Positions 46,316-58,975 are shown, numbered from the stretch's first letter. The stretch: 64,000 nt of DNA from Phylloscopus collybita (GCA_027886175.1 JAJNNQ010000008.1:2042501-2106500), one strand, 5' to 3'. Notes: a model not told the origin generated them from the sequence alone. Translations and numbers: made by a program.

Positions 46316-49300
46316 GAAATAATTTTATCCTCTGCCCTGGTGGCAGAGACAGTCATGAAAGTCAGAAGTATATAGAAGTTCAAAAATGAATGAAATTAAT
46401 TCAGGATGCTAGATGCAGTGTTTGTGATGCCCACCCTTTTGAGGAAAAGCACTGTTCCTTGTCCCCCCTCCTTCCACATCTTCCCAGGGACTTGCACATG
46501 GCCAGTCAGAAAACCAGATCCAGACTGGATGAACTAGAAGTGAGATCCACTCTTGTAGTTCTTAAATTTGCCTGTCCAGGTATCAGTTGGATAATGCTAC
46601 TTGCAGCCTGGACAAAAACACAAATAAGCCACGTGGAACAAGACATTGTGTGTGTATGCAAAATAAATCAGAGAGCAGAAGCTACCAAATCAAAGACAGG
46701 CTGACAACTGACAATTGTTTGCCTAAAATAAGGAGCAGGTCTGTCCACAGGCACTGGGAACATGCATATTACCTTCCCTCCATCCTGCAGAGCTTTTTAG
46801 GTGAGCAAGTGCTCTGGCTCAGGCAATTTACATGAGAGGAAGTGGGACAAACGGGGACAGTCCCTAACTTGAAGTAACAGGCCACAGAAGGGAAGTTTAG
46901 TAAAAACAGGAGTCATTAATAGTCATTCCATCTCGCTCAGTGAAGCTTAATTAAAGCACTGATGGGTTTTTGACTGACCTTATTTTCATACCTGATAATC
47001 AGTAAACTCATTATCATTTTTTTTAAGCTTGGTTTTGAATCTAGCTAATTAGCACTCTGTGGGTCAGAGTCTAAGTTTAAAAAAGACATAGAGGGGAACT
47101 CCAAGATCTGCATGTTTTGGATGCTCCCTGCAAAGGTGAGTGGGCACCAGGTAACACCACCAGCACCAGGCTGACCTGGCCAGTGCCACCAGGCTGGGTG
47201 AGCACCAGCCGGGCACTGGGGACAGGACAGAGAGGAGTTTCCAGCTTTGACAGTCAGGGCCTCAAAAATGACTCAAACATCAGCTTCCTACAGCTGAAGC
47301 CCTTGAAGTTCTGATCTGTACCGAGCAGATCTGGAGAAGAGCAGGGCAGAGATTTCACACCTTCCCACTGCACTTGCAGGTGTGTGGGGGAAATGAATGA
47401 CAAGAAGAGCCCCAGCCTGCAGCAGTGGCATTTTCAGGAGGGAAATATGAGCTTCTCTGTGTTCAATGAGGTCCTCAGCTGCTCACAGGACAGGCCCCAG
47501 CCCAGGCTGGATAAACTTTTCTCTTGTACCCATCATCTTTCTACCAGTTGACTCTCCTGGATTTCTGCTCTGAGCTTCCTCAAGGTCTCGGCTTGCAAAG
47601 TGCTCAGTGGGAGAGGTCCAGGAAGGTCATACTGTAATAAATATGAGCTCCTATCACAGGAGACATAGCTGTGGGCTGGGGAGTGCAAAATCAGTGCTGT
47701 TAACTGGGATTTCCAACCAGAAAACTGCCATGAGGAGATGGGGACAAGCAGTACCAGGCAAGAGATGCAGTACCAGGCAAGAGATGCAGTACTTTCCCTT
47801 GTTGGAGGGCAAAGAGCCCCAACCACACTGGCCAGCAAGTCAGAAATGAGAGTCTGGGCCACATGTGGTGCTCCTCTTGTGGTCGTATCTGTGCTCAATA
47901 TCCCCGTGCAAAGCAAACTGCTTCCATCTTCAGCAGTCGGGAATCAAAAGGGTTTAAATGCCGAGAAAAACAAATAATTACAATACTTAGCACCTGCCTT
48001 GCACTTTGCACATTGACAGCGCTGCACAGCCATCAGCTAATGAACTGAATGAGGTGTTCAATTACACAATGATTGTTAACGCTCAGTTAAAATCTACAAA
48101 ACTGAGCACCAAATGGTGGAGCTGCAATTTCAGCTGCCAGCTTGTAGGTACTTCCTTCATAATCACGGATGGTGCTTAGCAATACTTAAAACAATCTATT
48201 TCTCCTCTTCCACCAGCTTTTCCTGATGTTTGTGGGCAATGGCCTGTTCTTAAATGAGCCCCTGCCTTTCTGGGAGTTTGTAAATCTTGTGTTGAAAGGC
48301 TCTGTGCAGTCTATGTGAGGTATGCTAGGCAGGCTGTTGATATTCTTGGATGAAGGCTCTGTTGCAAGGCTTTGGCATACCCACAATACAGTCAGGAAAA
48401 CATAAATAAAGGGGGGGAGTGTTAAGTAGTAAAAAAGAAGAAGAAAAAAAAAAGACCAATCTGTAAAGTAACTAAACCATTCAGTAAACTGTTTATATCT
48501 ACCATAAGTGAAACATGACCAAGTCTTGAATTTTTTTTTTTATAGTTTAGAATTTGGTCAGACCTTCAGCATCTCCTTTATCCATGGAGACATGCAGAGA
48601 CATAGGTATAACAGCCACATGATCAGCTGAAAATCTAATGGCTGAAGCATGTGATAAATTGCATTTGTTCTTCACCTTTAGCAGTTTCACCCCTGTGTTG
48701 GCCCTCTCCTCTGCCCTGCTCTCAGTGATCCATTGCTGTGGGACCACCTCTCCTGTCCTGCTTCTCCCTGCCAGAGCTCTTCTGTGCCTTTCAGCAGCCA
48801 GCCATAAATCTGCTCCTTCCTTTTCATCCCAGCAAGATGACAGGAGCCCTCCACCCCCAAAGGCAGAAAATTCCCACTGCTGATGGGTCCTGCCCCACTG
48901 TGTTGCAACTGTTCCCAGAGCCAAGCTTTTTCTTCCTTACCTCCCCAGGTCAGGCACGGCTGTCCCCACCATGAGGGCTTTAGTGGCCACACAGGCTCCA
49001 GGGGTTTCCTCAGCAGGAGCTCCCACAGCTGCCCAAATCCTGCCCATGGTGTCCTGGAAGGGAGGGGCAGCACACCCACAGAGTTCCCCATGAGTGGGTT
49101 GAGATGAATTACATTGATGCACTTTCTCCAGATTTTGCTATTTAAAGAAACTGACACTTCTCTCTCTACAAGCATCATTTTACTCTGAATTTTATAACCA
49201 CAGATTATAAAACTGTACAGAAGTGTAACTTGCTGCTATTTCCTTTCCCTAACCCAGTTTGCACTGAATTGACAACGTTTTCCCCTTTCCTTTGCTCTGG

Positions 49301-49859
49301 CTGCAGAACACCCTGAGTACAATGTCGTGGGGGGAAGCATAACCTGATCTATTCATGTGAGGAGGCTTTTTGATGCCTTGGGTGAGCGAGAGCTCACAGG
49401 AAGAGGTTTGGTGCCTCCAGCCATCGTGCTGGCAGTGTGGGGACTGTCCCCTGCCTCCTATTAAATCACCTTTGCTCAGATCAGCCACTGCACTGCACCC
49501 TGCATGTGTCTGGCCTCTCTTTCTGGACATGGTGTGGATTTGTTAGAGGTTGCTTCAGCAGTTATCCTTCAGGGATTGAACAGATTTTACAGTCACAAAA
49601 GGGACTGTAGTAGGACCTGCCAGGTGGGAGAAAGAAAAAATCCTAAACTTCTAAACTTGAGCTACCAAACTTGAGGGCAGGTATAACAAAATGCAAGCAC
49701 CCCCTGCCTCTCAGAGAGGCATTAGCAATGTTTATGTATTCCTGTTTTTGCAGACTCTGAAGACACACAGAGCTGCAGTTGGACTGAGATATCTGCAGGC
49801 ATCAGAGCCCTGCAAGACCTCAAAATATTGCTGCTGTAGTGAAGTGTTTCTGGCATTTG
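46316..49859. other. Gene-less stretch
   Basis: No convincing exon. A weak old-repeat resemblance lies at 47983-48035 (TTAGCACCTGCCTTGCACTT, then CAGCTAATGAA). Overlapping open frames at 48.5-49.2 kb on both strands have no family signature. Confidence 0.4.
47748..47792. repeat. 19-bp tandem duplication
   Basis: GCAGTACCAGGCAAGAGAT occurs twice in direct succession (47748 and 47767), followed by a partial third copy, GCAGTAC. The identity suggests a recent slippage event. Confidence 0.9.
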
Positions 49860-49990
49860 AAGTAAGAGACTGGGACAAAAAAACTCCCGGGATCTAATCC
49901 TGGTCATGCTAGTGAATTGTGGTGTGACTCTGAGCAGAGTTTACCTTGCCTTTCTGTGGGCATTCATCTTGTGGGACTGAAAAGTGAGAA
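49860..49990 (+). mobile_element. MIR-like tRNA-derived SINE relic
   Basis: The segment reads GGGATCTAATCCTGGTCATG, then GTGTGACTCTGAGCAGAGTT and TACCTTGCCTTTCTGTGG. This follows the plus strand of MIR (GGTTCGAATCCTGGCTCTGC, TGTGTGACCTTGAGCAAGTC, ACCTTTCTGTGCCTCAG). The pol III B box is degraded to GGATCTAATCC. This is the clearest of the three MIR-like copies here, and its survival in a bird genome implies great age. Confidence 0.65.
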
Positions 49991-52306
49991 CCACAGGACC
50001 CAGGTGAGCTGTCAGGGATGAGGACTTCATCATTGATTTATAAATATAGCTCTGGAAAATCATACATTAATTAGTTGAAATTGCATTAATATCATAATGG
50101 AAGTGTTTTGTTTTTTTTCTTTTCCTTTGGGCTGAGGGAATAAACAACTCTCCTACAAGACTCTTTTATAGAACAAAGCTATGGAAGCAGCAAAGACAGT
50201 ACTTTTAATGAAATGTGTACATTTACTTGTAAAAATGCTCCACGGATGCATATGCTGGGTTATAAACAAAGAGCTGAAAATGTGTGTGATCAGCAAGTAT
50301 ACAACTAGCTACTAATGAGGTGTATCTCATTTAGGAAAACCCACTCAGCTGCCTGGGGTTTGTTTTGGAGGGAGGACAGGACAGGAGAGCAGGAGAAGGT
50401 GGTGGCTGTGCTGGAAGAGCAGCGAGAGCAGAGACACAGAGAGTTTGGAGAGTTTGGAGAAAATCTCTCTCTCATCCTCAATCCCAGACATGCAGGCCAG
50501 ACCCACTAGCATCTCTTCTGGATTTTTAACTTCTTTTCTTCTCCATCTCAGAGTTTTTCCCCCTCTGCTAGGGAGAAACCCCCTTGGGAGAGGGAGGTGT
50601 GATCAGGGACCCTGCACTGGGCTCCTGAATGCAAATGCTGTGGGGCCAAGGTCCAGCCCTCTCCCCAGGTCAAGGCACCAACACGTTTTAGACACAATTG
50701 GAGCAGTTTTAAGGAAAGCAGCCCTGCTCTTGGCACTTGTGACAAAATAGAGTGCAGTCAACCTCACGTAAAGTAGCCCTTAAAAACAAGAAAAGTGGTC
50801 TCCATAAATGAAACTTTCTTGGCTATGATCATTAAAATAAATGGAAGCGAAGAGATTAATAATGAAGTAACCCAAGCAAATCAGACAACATAGCCTGACT
50901 CCCATCCATTTCCACCTGAAGTTCATTTTGGCTCATGCATCTGAGTATGAGTGAGATTTCCTGATTGATGGATGATAGCTCACATCCAGACATTATTATT
51001 TTTTTTCTTCTTTTTACACTCAAAGAGTTTTAGAAGGCATGGCTTTGGAAATACCCATTGTCTGAGCCTAAAATATATATAGGTGGTTTCTAAATTGATT
51101 TTTGCAGACAGATTCTATTTCCATTTCATTTCACTTGAGAAGAAGTTATCTGTACGGTTATCTGGCTGGCTGTGACAAACAGCAAAAAACCAAAGGAAAA
51201 CAAAAGTAAGGAAAGAAAAAAGAGAAAACAGAAGTTAATGACAATTTTATACCTAGACAAAGAGATAAAAATAAAGGCATCCACTTTTCCACCAAATTCA
51301 GTGTAAGAGCATGAAGAGCACTGTGGCAGTAACCTGGAGAAGCATCTTCCCACGTGCTCAGCACATGAATAACCCCAGTCAGAGCCTGCCCTCGCACGCC
51401 CGTGGTTAAGCACACGCTGAAGCCCTTTGCTCTGCAGTGTCAGCAGATGGTTTGCAGTCCTGCACCCCACTCCTTTGAAATCTGGAGGCTGGATCTGAAA
51501 TCTGGAGGATCCATGAGCCCTTTGCTGTGTTGAGCTGCAGTGCCCAGCCCAGTCCCTGCTGTTGGGGCAAGGAGGGTTGGCTGTCAGCAACCCCCTGCAA
51601 GGGTGGGAACTGGGTCTGGGGCAGAAACATCCCCCTCCTGAGCATCTCCCAGCCCTGCTGCAAAAGGCATCTGCTTGGGAGAGGGCTGTGGGGCTGCTCC
51701 CAGCTCAGCCAAGGGCTGGGAAGGCATTCTGGGAGGTGGCTCCTTGGCTGAATTCCTGAAGAAGGGCTTGGACTAATGTGGCTGGGATCACACTGCTCCA
51801 TTAAGGTCGTGGCAGGGCTTAGTGAGCCTTGTGCAGGAGTCTTTTTATTATTACATAACTCCAAATAAAATAAATAAATCATATCCCTTATATGCTACCC
51901 TGGTAGGTGCAATGGAAAAAGCAAAGATGGATGGGTAATATCCCATTTTAGCCTAGCAGCTGTACAGTTTCATGTTATATTTACACTGTTTGGTATTTAG
52001 CTGCATCAGTATCAGGATATTAAAATCATTTTTTAAAGATCAATAATTAAACCTGGATTTCATTATTATTCAGAGCATACAAATTCACAGGCCTGTTGTA
52101 TTAAACACAATACAAATATCAGAGTGTTTGTCATTGTACTCACACTAATTGCACATTCTAGCACATTATGGGGTAATGATGCTTGAAGTTACCAAACAGT
52201 TCAAAGATGAAAGGCCACGCAGTCAAAGATTTTAAAATAAAGCTCCTGATTTGTGAATTTATGGTAATGTGCTGAATTTGATCTCTTCCCCTCATATAAA
52301 TAGCTA
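49991..52306. other. Gene-less stretch
   Basis: No convincing exon. An A-rich patch lies at 51181-51236. Open frames near 51.1-51.9 kb on both strands are compositional. AT-rich, repeat-poor DNA occupies 51.9-52.3 kb. Confidence 0.4.
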
Positions 52307-52336
52307 CATATAATTATATAATTATATAATAATTAG
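52307..52336. repeat. ATTAT-type AT-rich repeat
   Basis: An A/T-only tract of ATTATATA words with strong self-complementarity (TATAATTATATAATTATA). Confidence 0.8.
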
Positions 52337-52693
52337 CTTGTAGTCCCACAGCAATTACAGAGTTATTCCATGGGTATCTGAGCCCTGACAAGGATGGTGA
52401 TACCTGGCATTGCCCCCTGCCTCCCACTCTGCATCTCTAACTTTCCAGTGGTTGCACATGCGAAAATATCCTGAGCTTTTTGCGTCCATTTTGCTGTGGA
52501 TTTTGCCAAGGCTCTACTTTTATCTCTGGCTGCTGGTTCTGTTTAATTGGTAGTTTGCAGATAATAGAAACACAGAGGAATATTACTCAGTCATCTTCAA
52601 AGGGCTGGAAGCAGAGAGTCTGGTGGGGCACCCAGGAAGCCTTGCAGAAGACTGAAATGGGAAGGCAGCATTTTTATCACCTTCCTCATTCAG

Positions 52694-52890
52694 AAAAAAA
52701 GAGAGAGAGAGAGCAAGAAAGAGCGAGGCAGCCTGACCAGGAGCCAAAAGGAGATGATTATGTGGTTATCCAGAGGGATTCTTTCTATTACTTGAAAAAT
52801 CAGAGTGCAGATTTAGAGAGACAGGTTGATGTGCTCAGGAAGATCAATGAATATGAGAGGGTCATTGATGGCATATGCTGGGGTTTAGAG
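52694..52890 (+). CDS. Candidate internal coding exon, gene not identified
   Basis: An acceptor (TTTTATCACCTTCCTCATTCAG) precedes and a consensus donor (GAG/GTAAGTG) ends a 197-bp segment that is open throughout. In the open frame the entering intron would be phase 1 and the leaving intron phase 0. The peptide starts with a Glu-Arg-Lys rich run made by a GA repeat (52700-52715). A protein-like part follows, including DYVVIQRDSFYYLK, SADLERQVDVLRK and NEYERVIDGICWGLE. Leucines fall seven apart three times (in YYLK, DLER and VLRK), followed by Ile positions, fitting a short coiled coil after an acidic-aromatic motif. The mixture of Trp, Cys, Tyr and charged residues is unlike the compositional frames elsewhere in the window. 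I do not recognise the family. No upstream exon could be placed, so it may be an exon of a larger gene, a species-restricted gene, or a chance frame. What is seen is the frame and splice signals; that it is translated is inferred. Confidence 0.45.
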
Positions 52891-55800
52891 GTAAGTGGCA
52901 GCTTTGGAGGCAGGGACAGGAGGAGGGAAGGAAGCAGCTGATGGTCAGTGCCGTGTCCTGGGGTCTGCCCTGTTAAACAGGGTCCCCTCCCCAGGGAGAA
53001 GAGGTGGCACTGTGGCCTTTAAGAGTGAAGTTGGATGAGATTGCAGCCATAGATGTCAAGGAGTGAAATTTCAAGAACGAGCAAGTGCAAGCTCTGTTGG
53101 AGCTTAGGTCGTGCTGCTGGTGGGAAATGCTGAGGAAGGGGCTCAGCAGTGCCTGCAAAACTCAAACAAAAATCTCACCTAACCAAACACTCTCAGTATC
53201 CCTCGGGGTGAGAGGTTTTTCAAGTGTAAATGTTTACCTGCATGGCTCTTTTATTAAAACACCTTGCAAACCCTTGTCATGAGCAGTTTTAAGGTGATCT
53301 CCCTGTTCTCTGCAGCCTTTTTTCCCCTCCTGGTCTGTAGTCACTTACAGCCCAGGCATCCAGCCCGTGGTCAGGCAGCAAAAGCCCTTGGTCCTGCTTT
53401 TCAGCAGAAAAACCCTCCATCTGTTATGCATTGATAGAGAGAGCTGCCGAAGATACAGCAGAAATATTTTTCTTGGCAAGGAGGGGGAGTCTTGGAGAGA
53501 AAGCAAGTTAGGGACAATAAAGATAGCCAGGAACTCTGGAGCACCGACCTCCAGACGCATCCAGGGTCACCACGGAAAGCATATCAAATGTTAACAGATA
53601 TCAGCAGCCAAGAACTAATTTTAAGGAGGGCTGGAAGATATTCTTGTAAGTTCAGTCAACATTTTAAAGTAATAGTGGCAGCTTCTAACATTATGGAGCT
53701 TTTTTTTGTCTGTTTATTTCACCTACTGTGTTTTGCAGAGGCATTCATATTTCCAAAATTTAGAAAGCTGAAGTCATTGATTCTTAACTTATGGCAATCA
53801 ACAAACCCAGAAAGTTTGTTTTTTCAAATGGTTGGTGTTGTATAGGAATTTCTGCCTGTATTTTTATATGTGTGAGGTACAGAGATATATGTAGAAGTAT
53901 ATTTGCACATGTATATCCACATGTTCATGGACTGTGTCTGGGAACACAGATCCATACAAAAGATGCCATTAACTCCACACTCAGGAGTAAAGGCATCCAT
54001 GTGAACAATCGATCTGCCATTGAGAAAATATTTGACTATTGTAAAGTGCCAAACCAGGGGACTGATATAAAAATTAGAACGGTCTCAAAAAGCAGGGGAC
54101 TGGCATAAAAATCAGGAAATTAAAAGTAATCAGATTATTCAGATGGAACTGTTGTATTTCATTCTAAGTGCAGTAAATATATGGATTACTAAGCCAATAA
54201 GACCAGTGAGGCAAAGACTGGCTCATGCTCTGGAAAAAAAATGATTTCTTATAATTTTTTTGTAATTTCTACTTGTTCATGGACATAAAACAAATATTTA
54301 GCTGACTGACTGACCAATTTGCCAGTAAAAGTTTGAAGTGCAATTCAATTGATCATCATGGATGGGATTTTTACTCCCTTATTTATTCTGAAGACAAATT
54401 GCTGTAGTTATTTTCTCTGTTTGTTAAAGTCTGCCCGTTTCATGTGCTCCATGTGCAATTTACACAGTGAAATAATAAGCTCCTGCAGTGACTTATACAA
54501 TGTTCTAAGCCCTGCTGAGCTCTCTCATTCCAGAGGTGCAGGAGCTCTGGGATGAGCATAGTTGGTGCCTTCAAATGCCTCTTCAGGGCTTGAGTGTGAG
54601 CACCAGTCTGCACAACGGCATTTTTAGCTCTGTTTTTGGGGCAATTAAGACTTTTTTTGCACTCCAACAAACAGGTCACCATCTTTGTTTTGACATTTGG
54701 TGGGGTTTGCCATCCTCATACAGAGCAGGCACAGATGAGAGTAAGGGAATAATTCATACAGAGTCGTTCCCAAGATTATCTGGGCACCAGGTCAGGGGAG
54801 TGGTGGTGTAAGCCACAGCTTTGTCCTTACCCCTTGCTCTGCTGACCTGGAGCAGGACCAGGAGAAATGCTGCCTTAGGGATTCCTGCTGTACCTCAGCC
54901 ACTTGTGGACACAGCCTGATGTGCTTTGGCTCTGGGTGAAGAAGGATTTGCCCTGGAAACAGCCTGCTCTGACCCGTGGAAAGGGGTGACACACTCAGCT
55001 GAGGTGCTCTTTGAGATTATCCGACAGGGGAACGGACAGGACTCAGCCTCTACTTGTGCAAATGAAGGTGTGAAATCCAGGATAAGTGTGAACCAGGCAG
55101 GATGGTATAAAGGTGCTGGAAAAGGGATAATAAAAAGCTGTCCTCTGGTTCATATGCCGTGGTGTGATGATGCATTCACGAGTGAGAAAACGTCGGTGAG
55201 GGGTAGCAGACTGACCTCTGTGAGCACTGACATGCAGCAAAGTGACTGCAGAGCAGCCCTGTTTGTTCACCAGCACAAACCAAAGCCATGAGTGCAGAGG
55301 CAATGGCAGAGCACGTGGGACTCTCTGCATTGCCTGTATTTACATAAAGAAATTTCACTTCAGTTAAAGCCTCCTTGGGAATACGTGGGAGGTGGGGGGA
55401 GCTCTTCAGCGGAGGATGCTGTCTCAGCCTTATATAAATACCTGTAGAATTGCTCAAATAGTTCATTAGTAGCTTATGAGTTTGTGTGCCTGCATTCCTC
55501 ACCAGCTCTAATTGCAAGGATGTTGATTCCTACTGCATCCGAGTGAACAGATTCTCTGCTCTGTTGCACCATTAAATGAGGTGTTACTGTGCTTGACTCG
55601 AGCTGAAAAGGATCCCTTCCCACTTAGCAAAGACTGGCTAGGGCTGACCTAGCTGGGGACAGATTTCCTTCCAAATCACAGAGAAATACTCCTGAATATG
55701 AGATGTTAATTGTGGCAGGAATTAAGGATTAAACAGTCATGGCTTCAGGTTACTAGTGGGAACTGAAATCAGGATTACAAAGGAAACTGGGCCATGCCCT

Positions 55801-56388
55801 CACAATGCTATTACCCCAGTTCTTGAATCTAAAAAACCTTAGAAACTCATCCTCAGTGACCAATAAAAACCAGTCTAAATTGTGCTTACTGAGGCCTGAG
55901 GAAAAGAGTCATAATTGTGCAGCCATAGTTTGGACACCTTTCAAGGCAGAAGATAACATCAAGGGCAAAAGAGTGAAATTCAGCCCTGATTTATACCCTC
56001 TACAACCTTTATTAGGGCCAAAGCTCCAGCACTGGCCACAACCCCATCTCTTGCCTGGGAGAGTCAGACCCCACAACAGAACCAGCTGCTCGCACCTCGA
56101 GTCCCTGAGGGGAGAGCAAAGACCTTGCAGGAGCATTTCTCTCTGGGCAGAGGCACAGGGAGCCCCTGTGTCAGTGCAGCCCCCAGCCTGCAGGACTCCA
56201 TCCCCTCCATCCCCTCCGTGCCCCACAGCACCTCCTGAAGGGCTCAGAGTGAGGGCAACCACCCCGACCCACGCTCCTGGGGGAGATGCTCACATGGGCT
56301 GAATGTTGATGATGGCACCAAACCCTGCTCCTGACCCCAGAATGCAAAGCCAGGGAGATGAATGGGGGGGAAAAAAAAGGAAATTCTG
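52891..56388. other. Stretch after the candidate exon, no further exon recognised
   Basis: I could not identify another exon here. Open frames at 53.3-53.8 kb and 55.8-56.3 kb on the plus strand lack both family resemblance and a paired acceptor and donor. If the exon before it is real, most of this is intron. Confidence 0.35.
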
Positions 56389-57525
56389 CGGATTAAATTT
56401 ATGACATAGTAGCACATACTTAATAACCAATTAAAGCCAAGATTTATTGGGAGCTAAATTACATTTGTATTATAAATAGAACTAGAATATACTGTTACAG
56501 AATAAAAGCAAAACATTTTAGCATTTAATATTGTAAAAGACAAAGCAATCTAATGGACCCTAAATGTTAATGGGTGAAAAGATTTACACTTTAATTGCAT
56601 TTTCAAGTCATCTTATTTTACTGTGCTCTTTTTTCTATGTACATAGAAATCAACTGTGTGCTGCAAAATTATACTTAGTAGCAGCAAGACTTGACTTAAG
56701 GAAACCTATTATTATAGGCAAGATCAGTTTATTATGTATAAATCCTTGCAAACATTTTAATTGAAATGAGCAGTGGACTTTCACTGACCTTGGCTGCATG
56801 TGTGAGAGACCTTCATAGCAAATTAAACTGGTGAAAAGTGTGTGTGAGAAGCCAAGAAGGGAGGGAGTGTTAACAAGACAATTTCTCTATGTAAAGCCAA
56901 CAACTAAACTGTATTAGATACAGAGGTTTGCTTTATGGCAGGGAAAAAAAAAAAAAAAACAACCCAGAAAAACCAACAACCCTAGCAAATGATGAACCTT
57001 GAAATTACATCTGATTGCATTATCAATTAATAATTTACATTTACCAAAGTATTACCAGCTACCATCCAAATTTGGGATTGCCACCTGAGGCTGACATTTT
57101 AGTACTGCTTTCATAACATATAGAGATGCTACAAACTTTCCAGAAACCGATTCTTGTGCTCATAAAATTTCTCTTCCAGTTTGCCTTACTGCTTCAAGAT
57201 TCATCAGCTGAGTTACAGTTATGGCTGAATCTAACTCATATTACATTTGAAAAAATAAATGTGCACTAAAAGTAATTAAAGCATGTTGGTTCATGAATAA
57301 TACACCATTTTACTACTATTTGCAGAGTATAATGAGACAAGCTACTAAATTGACAATGAATGCTCTATTATGTGATTGCCAACTGTTTTATAAGATATTG
57401 AACAGATTCATTTATTCTATCATCATGTGCATTATCAAGCTATTGCTTTTTAATAAATTAATTTCTCCCGTGTCTCCAGAGCCTCACTTTGAAATCTGGC
57501 TGAAGGCACAAATGGAATTAATTCC
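56389..57525. other. AT-rich block free of obvious transposons
   Basis: About 1.1 kb of AT-rich DNA with many TAAT, ATTA and TTTAT motifs, one A15 tract (56944-56958) and no recognised mobile element. It leads directly into a CpG-rich block. This is the composition expected of conserved regulatory DNA beside developmental genes, but conservation is not testable here. Confidence 0.35.
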
Positions 57526-58012
57526 GCGGCCCGGGTTTGAGCGGCGGTGCCGGGTGCCTGGCCAGCCCCGCAGCCGGGGGATTTCTCCGGGTGGCCGCGG
57601 CCGAGGGGCTTCATTGCGGGGGCAAGGGACGGCTTTTAACAGCCAGCCGCCAGGAAGGGCCGGCCCTGCGGGGCAGGGATCTCTGACAGCTCCTGTTTAT
57701 CAGGGGCTCTCCTTGCCGAGCATCCCCGGTCCCCCTGCCCTTCCCCGCCACCCTCCAGCCCGCCGCAAATTGACCCTTTAATTGCTCGGCAGCCTAAACC
57801 TGGTGACACCAGCCCCTGACTGTAAAGCAGCACTTAATCCCTGGCTGGGTGATAGTGTCATTAGGGAGAATCTCCCATCCCGGCTGCGGGCTGGGCTGCC
57901 GGGGAGGATTTATCTGTGAGCCCCGGGCTGGGGCTGGAGCAGCGCGCAGGGTCCGCGCAGCCCCGGTGCTGCCGAGCTGCTTCGCTCGCTGGTAAACAAC
58001 TTCTAATTGCGG
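57526..58012. promoter_or_regulatory. CpG-island-like block
   Basis: About 36 CpGs by hand count in under 500 bp, including CCGCGGCCCGGG, GAGCGGCGGTGCCGGG and GGCCGCGGCCGAGG. CpG density is near the expected level, unlike the depleted flanks. It is the strongest island-like block of the window. It could be a promoter (direction unknown), an alternative first exon, or an unmethylated enhancer. No start codon with convincing coding sequence is attached. Confidence 0.6.
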
Positions 58013-58196
58013 CTGCTGACAGGACTCACTGTGTGTAACTAACCTTGCTGCAATGTTATTATTTCTGAAGGGAGCCTTTCTCCGTATTTTTAACAATAAG
58101 TCTGACAGGTGTCATATTAAAAACAGGGCTTAATTCTAATGCAACTATTCCCACCCGCCTTTCCCTTCTCGTTCTTGTGCCTCTGTAATGCATGAA

Positions 58197-58221
58197 TTTT
58201 TTTTTTTTTTTTTTTTTTTTT
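58197..58221. repeat. T25 homopolymer
   Basis: A pure run of 25 T between GCATGAA and CCCTGC. Confidence 0.9.
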
Positions 58222-58975
58222 CCCTGCTCATAAAGATTAAAGGAGCAGCTTTGCTGGAAGGAAAGTACTGGTTTGTTTGTAGTCCAGGTACATTTGAGAT
58301 GGTCTCAGCACCGGCTCCCTTTCTCCTCTCTTCTCCAGCCACGCCGGCTCAATGCTGGGAGAAAAGAGAGGGGGAGAGAAGCGAAGCTTTCCCTGGGATG
58401 AGAGGTAATTCAGGATCCATTGAAGTGAAATCTCAGGCTTCCTTTGAACTGTGACCCGCAGCCAGCGTCCGGGCGCTCCGTGGCTGTGATGCACGGCTGA
58501 CTGCTGTCCACCAGAGACACAGCCCAGGCCAGCAGTTCACTTACAAGTTTACACTGGATTTAAGTCAAAATGCTAAAAACGCTGGTGTTCAATCACTGCT
58601 AACCGTGTGCTCGGCAGACAGCTCCCAGCAGACCCCGTGCTTGTAAAATCCAATACGCCACGTAAAGTAAGGGCTTGTGGAGGTGCAGGAGGTTTGGAGG
58701 AGTTTTCTCCGTCCCTGCTGATTGCTTTTTTTGTGATGCTGCTTTTCAGGTGCTGAGGTGGCTGCAGCCTCGTCCCGTCTGAGTGCAGCACAGAGGGCTG
58801 CGCTCAGAGGCACTCCCCATTTCCATAACCTTCCCCCGTGTGTCCTGCCCTTCCTCTCAGGCTGCCTGCAGAAGGCAGAGTCCATCTCAAAGCCATCAGT
58901 TCTGGGCTGATGTGATGATCTGTCGGGACCAGGGAGGCTCCCATGCTCTCGCTTCTCTCTCTCCTCCCTTTGCAG

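Noticed and set aside
47983..48035. Possible old LINE or SINE 3' piece (TTAGCACCTGCCTTGCACTT, then CAGCTAATGAA)
   Set aside because: The resemblance is confined to a few short words and does not extend to either side.
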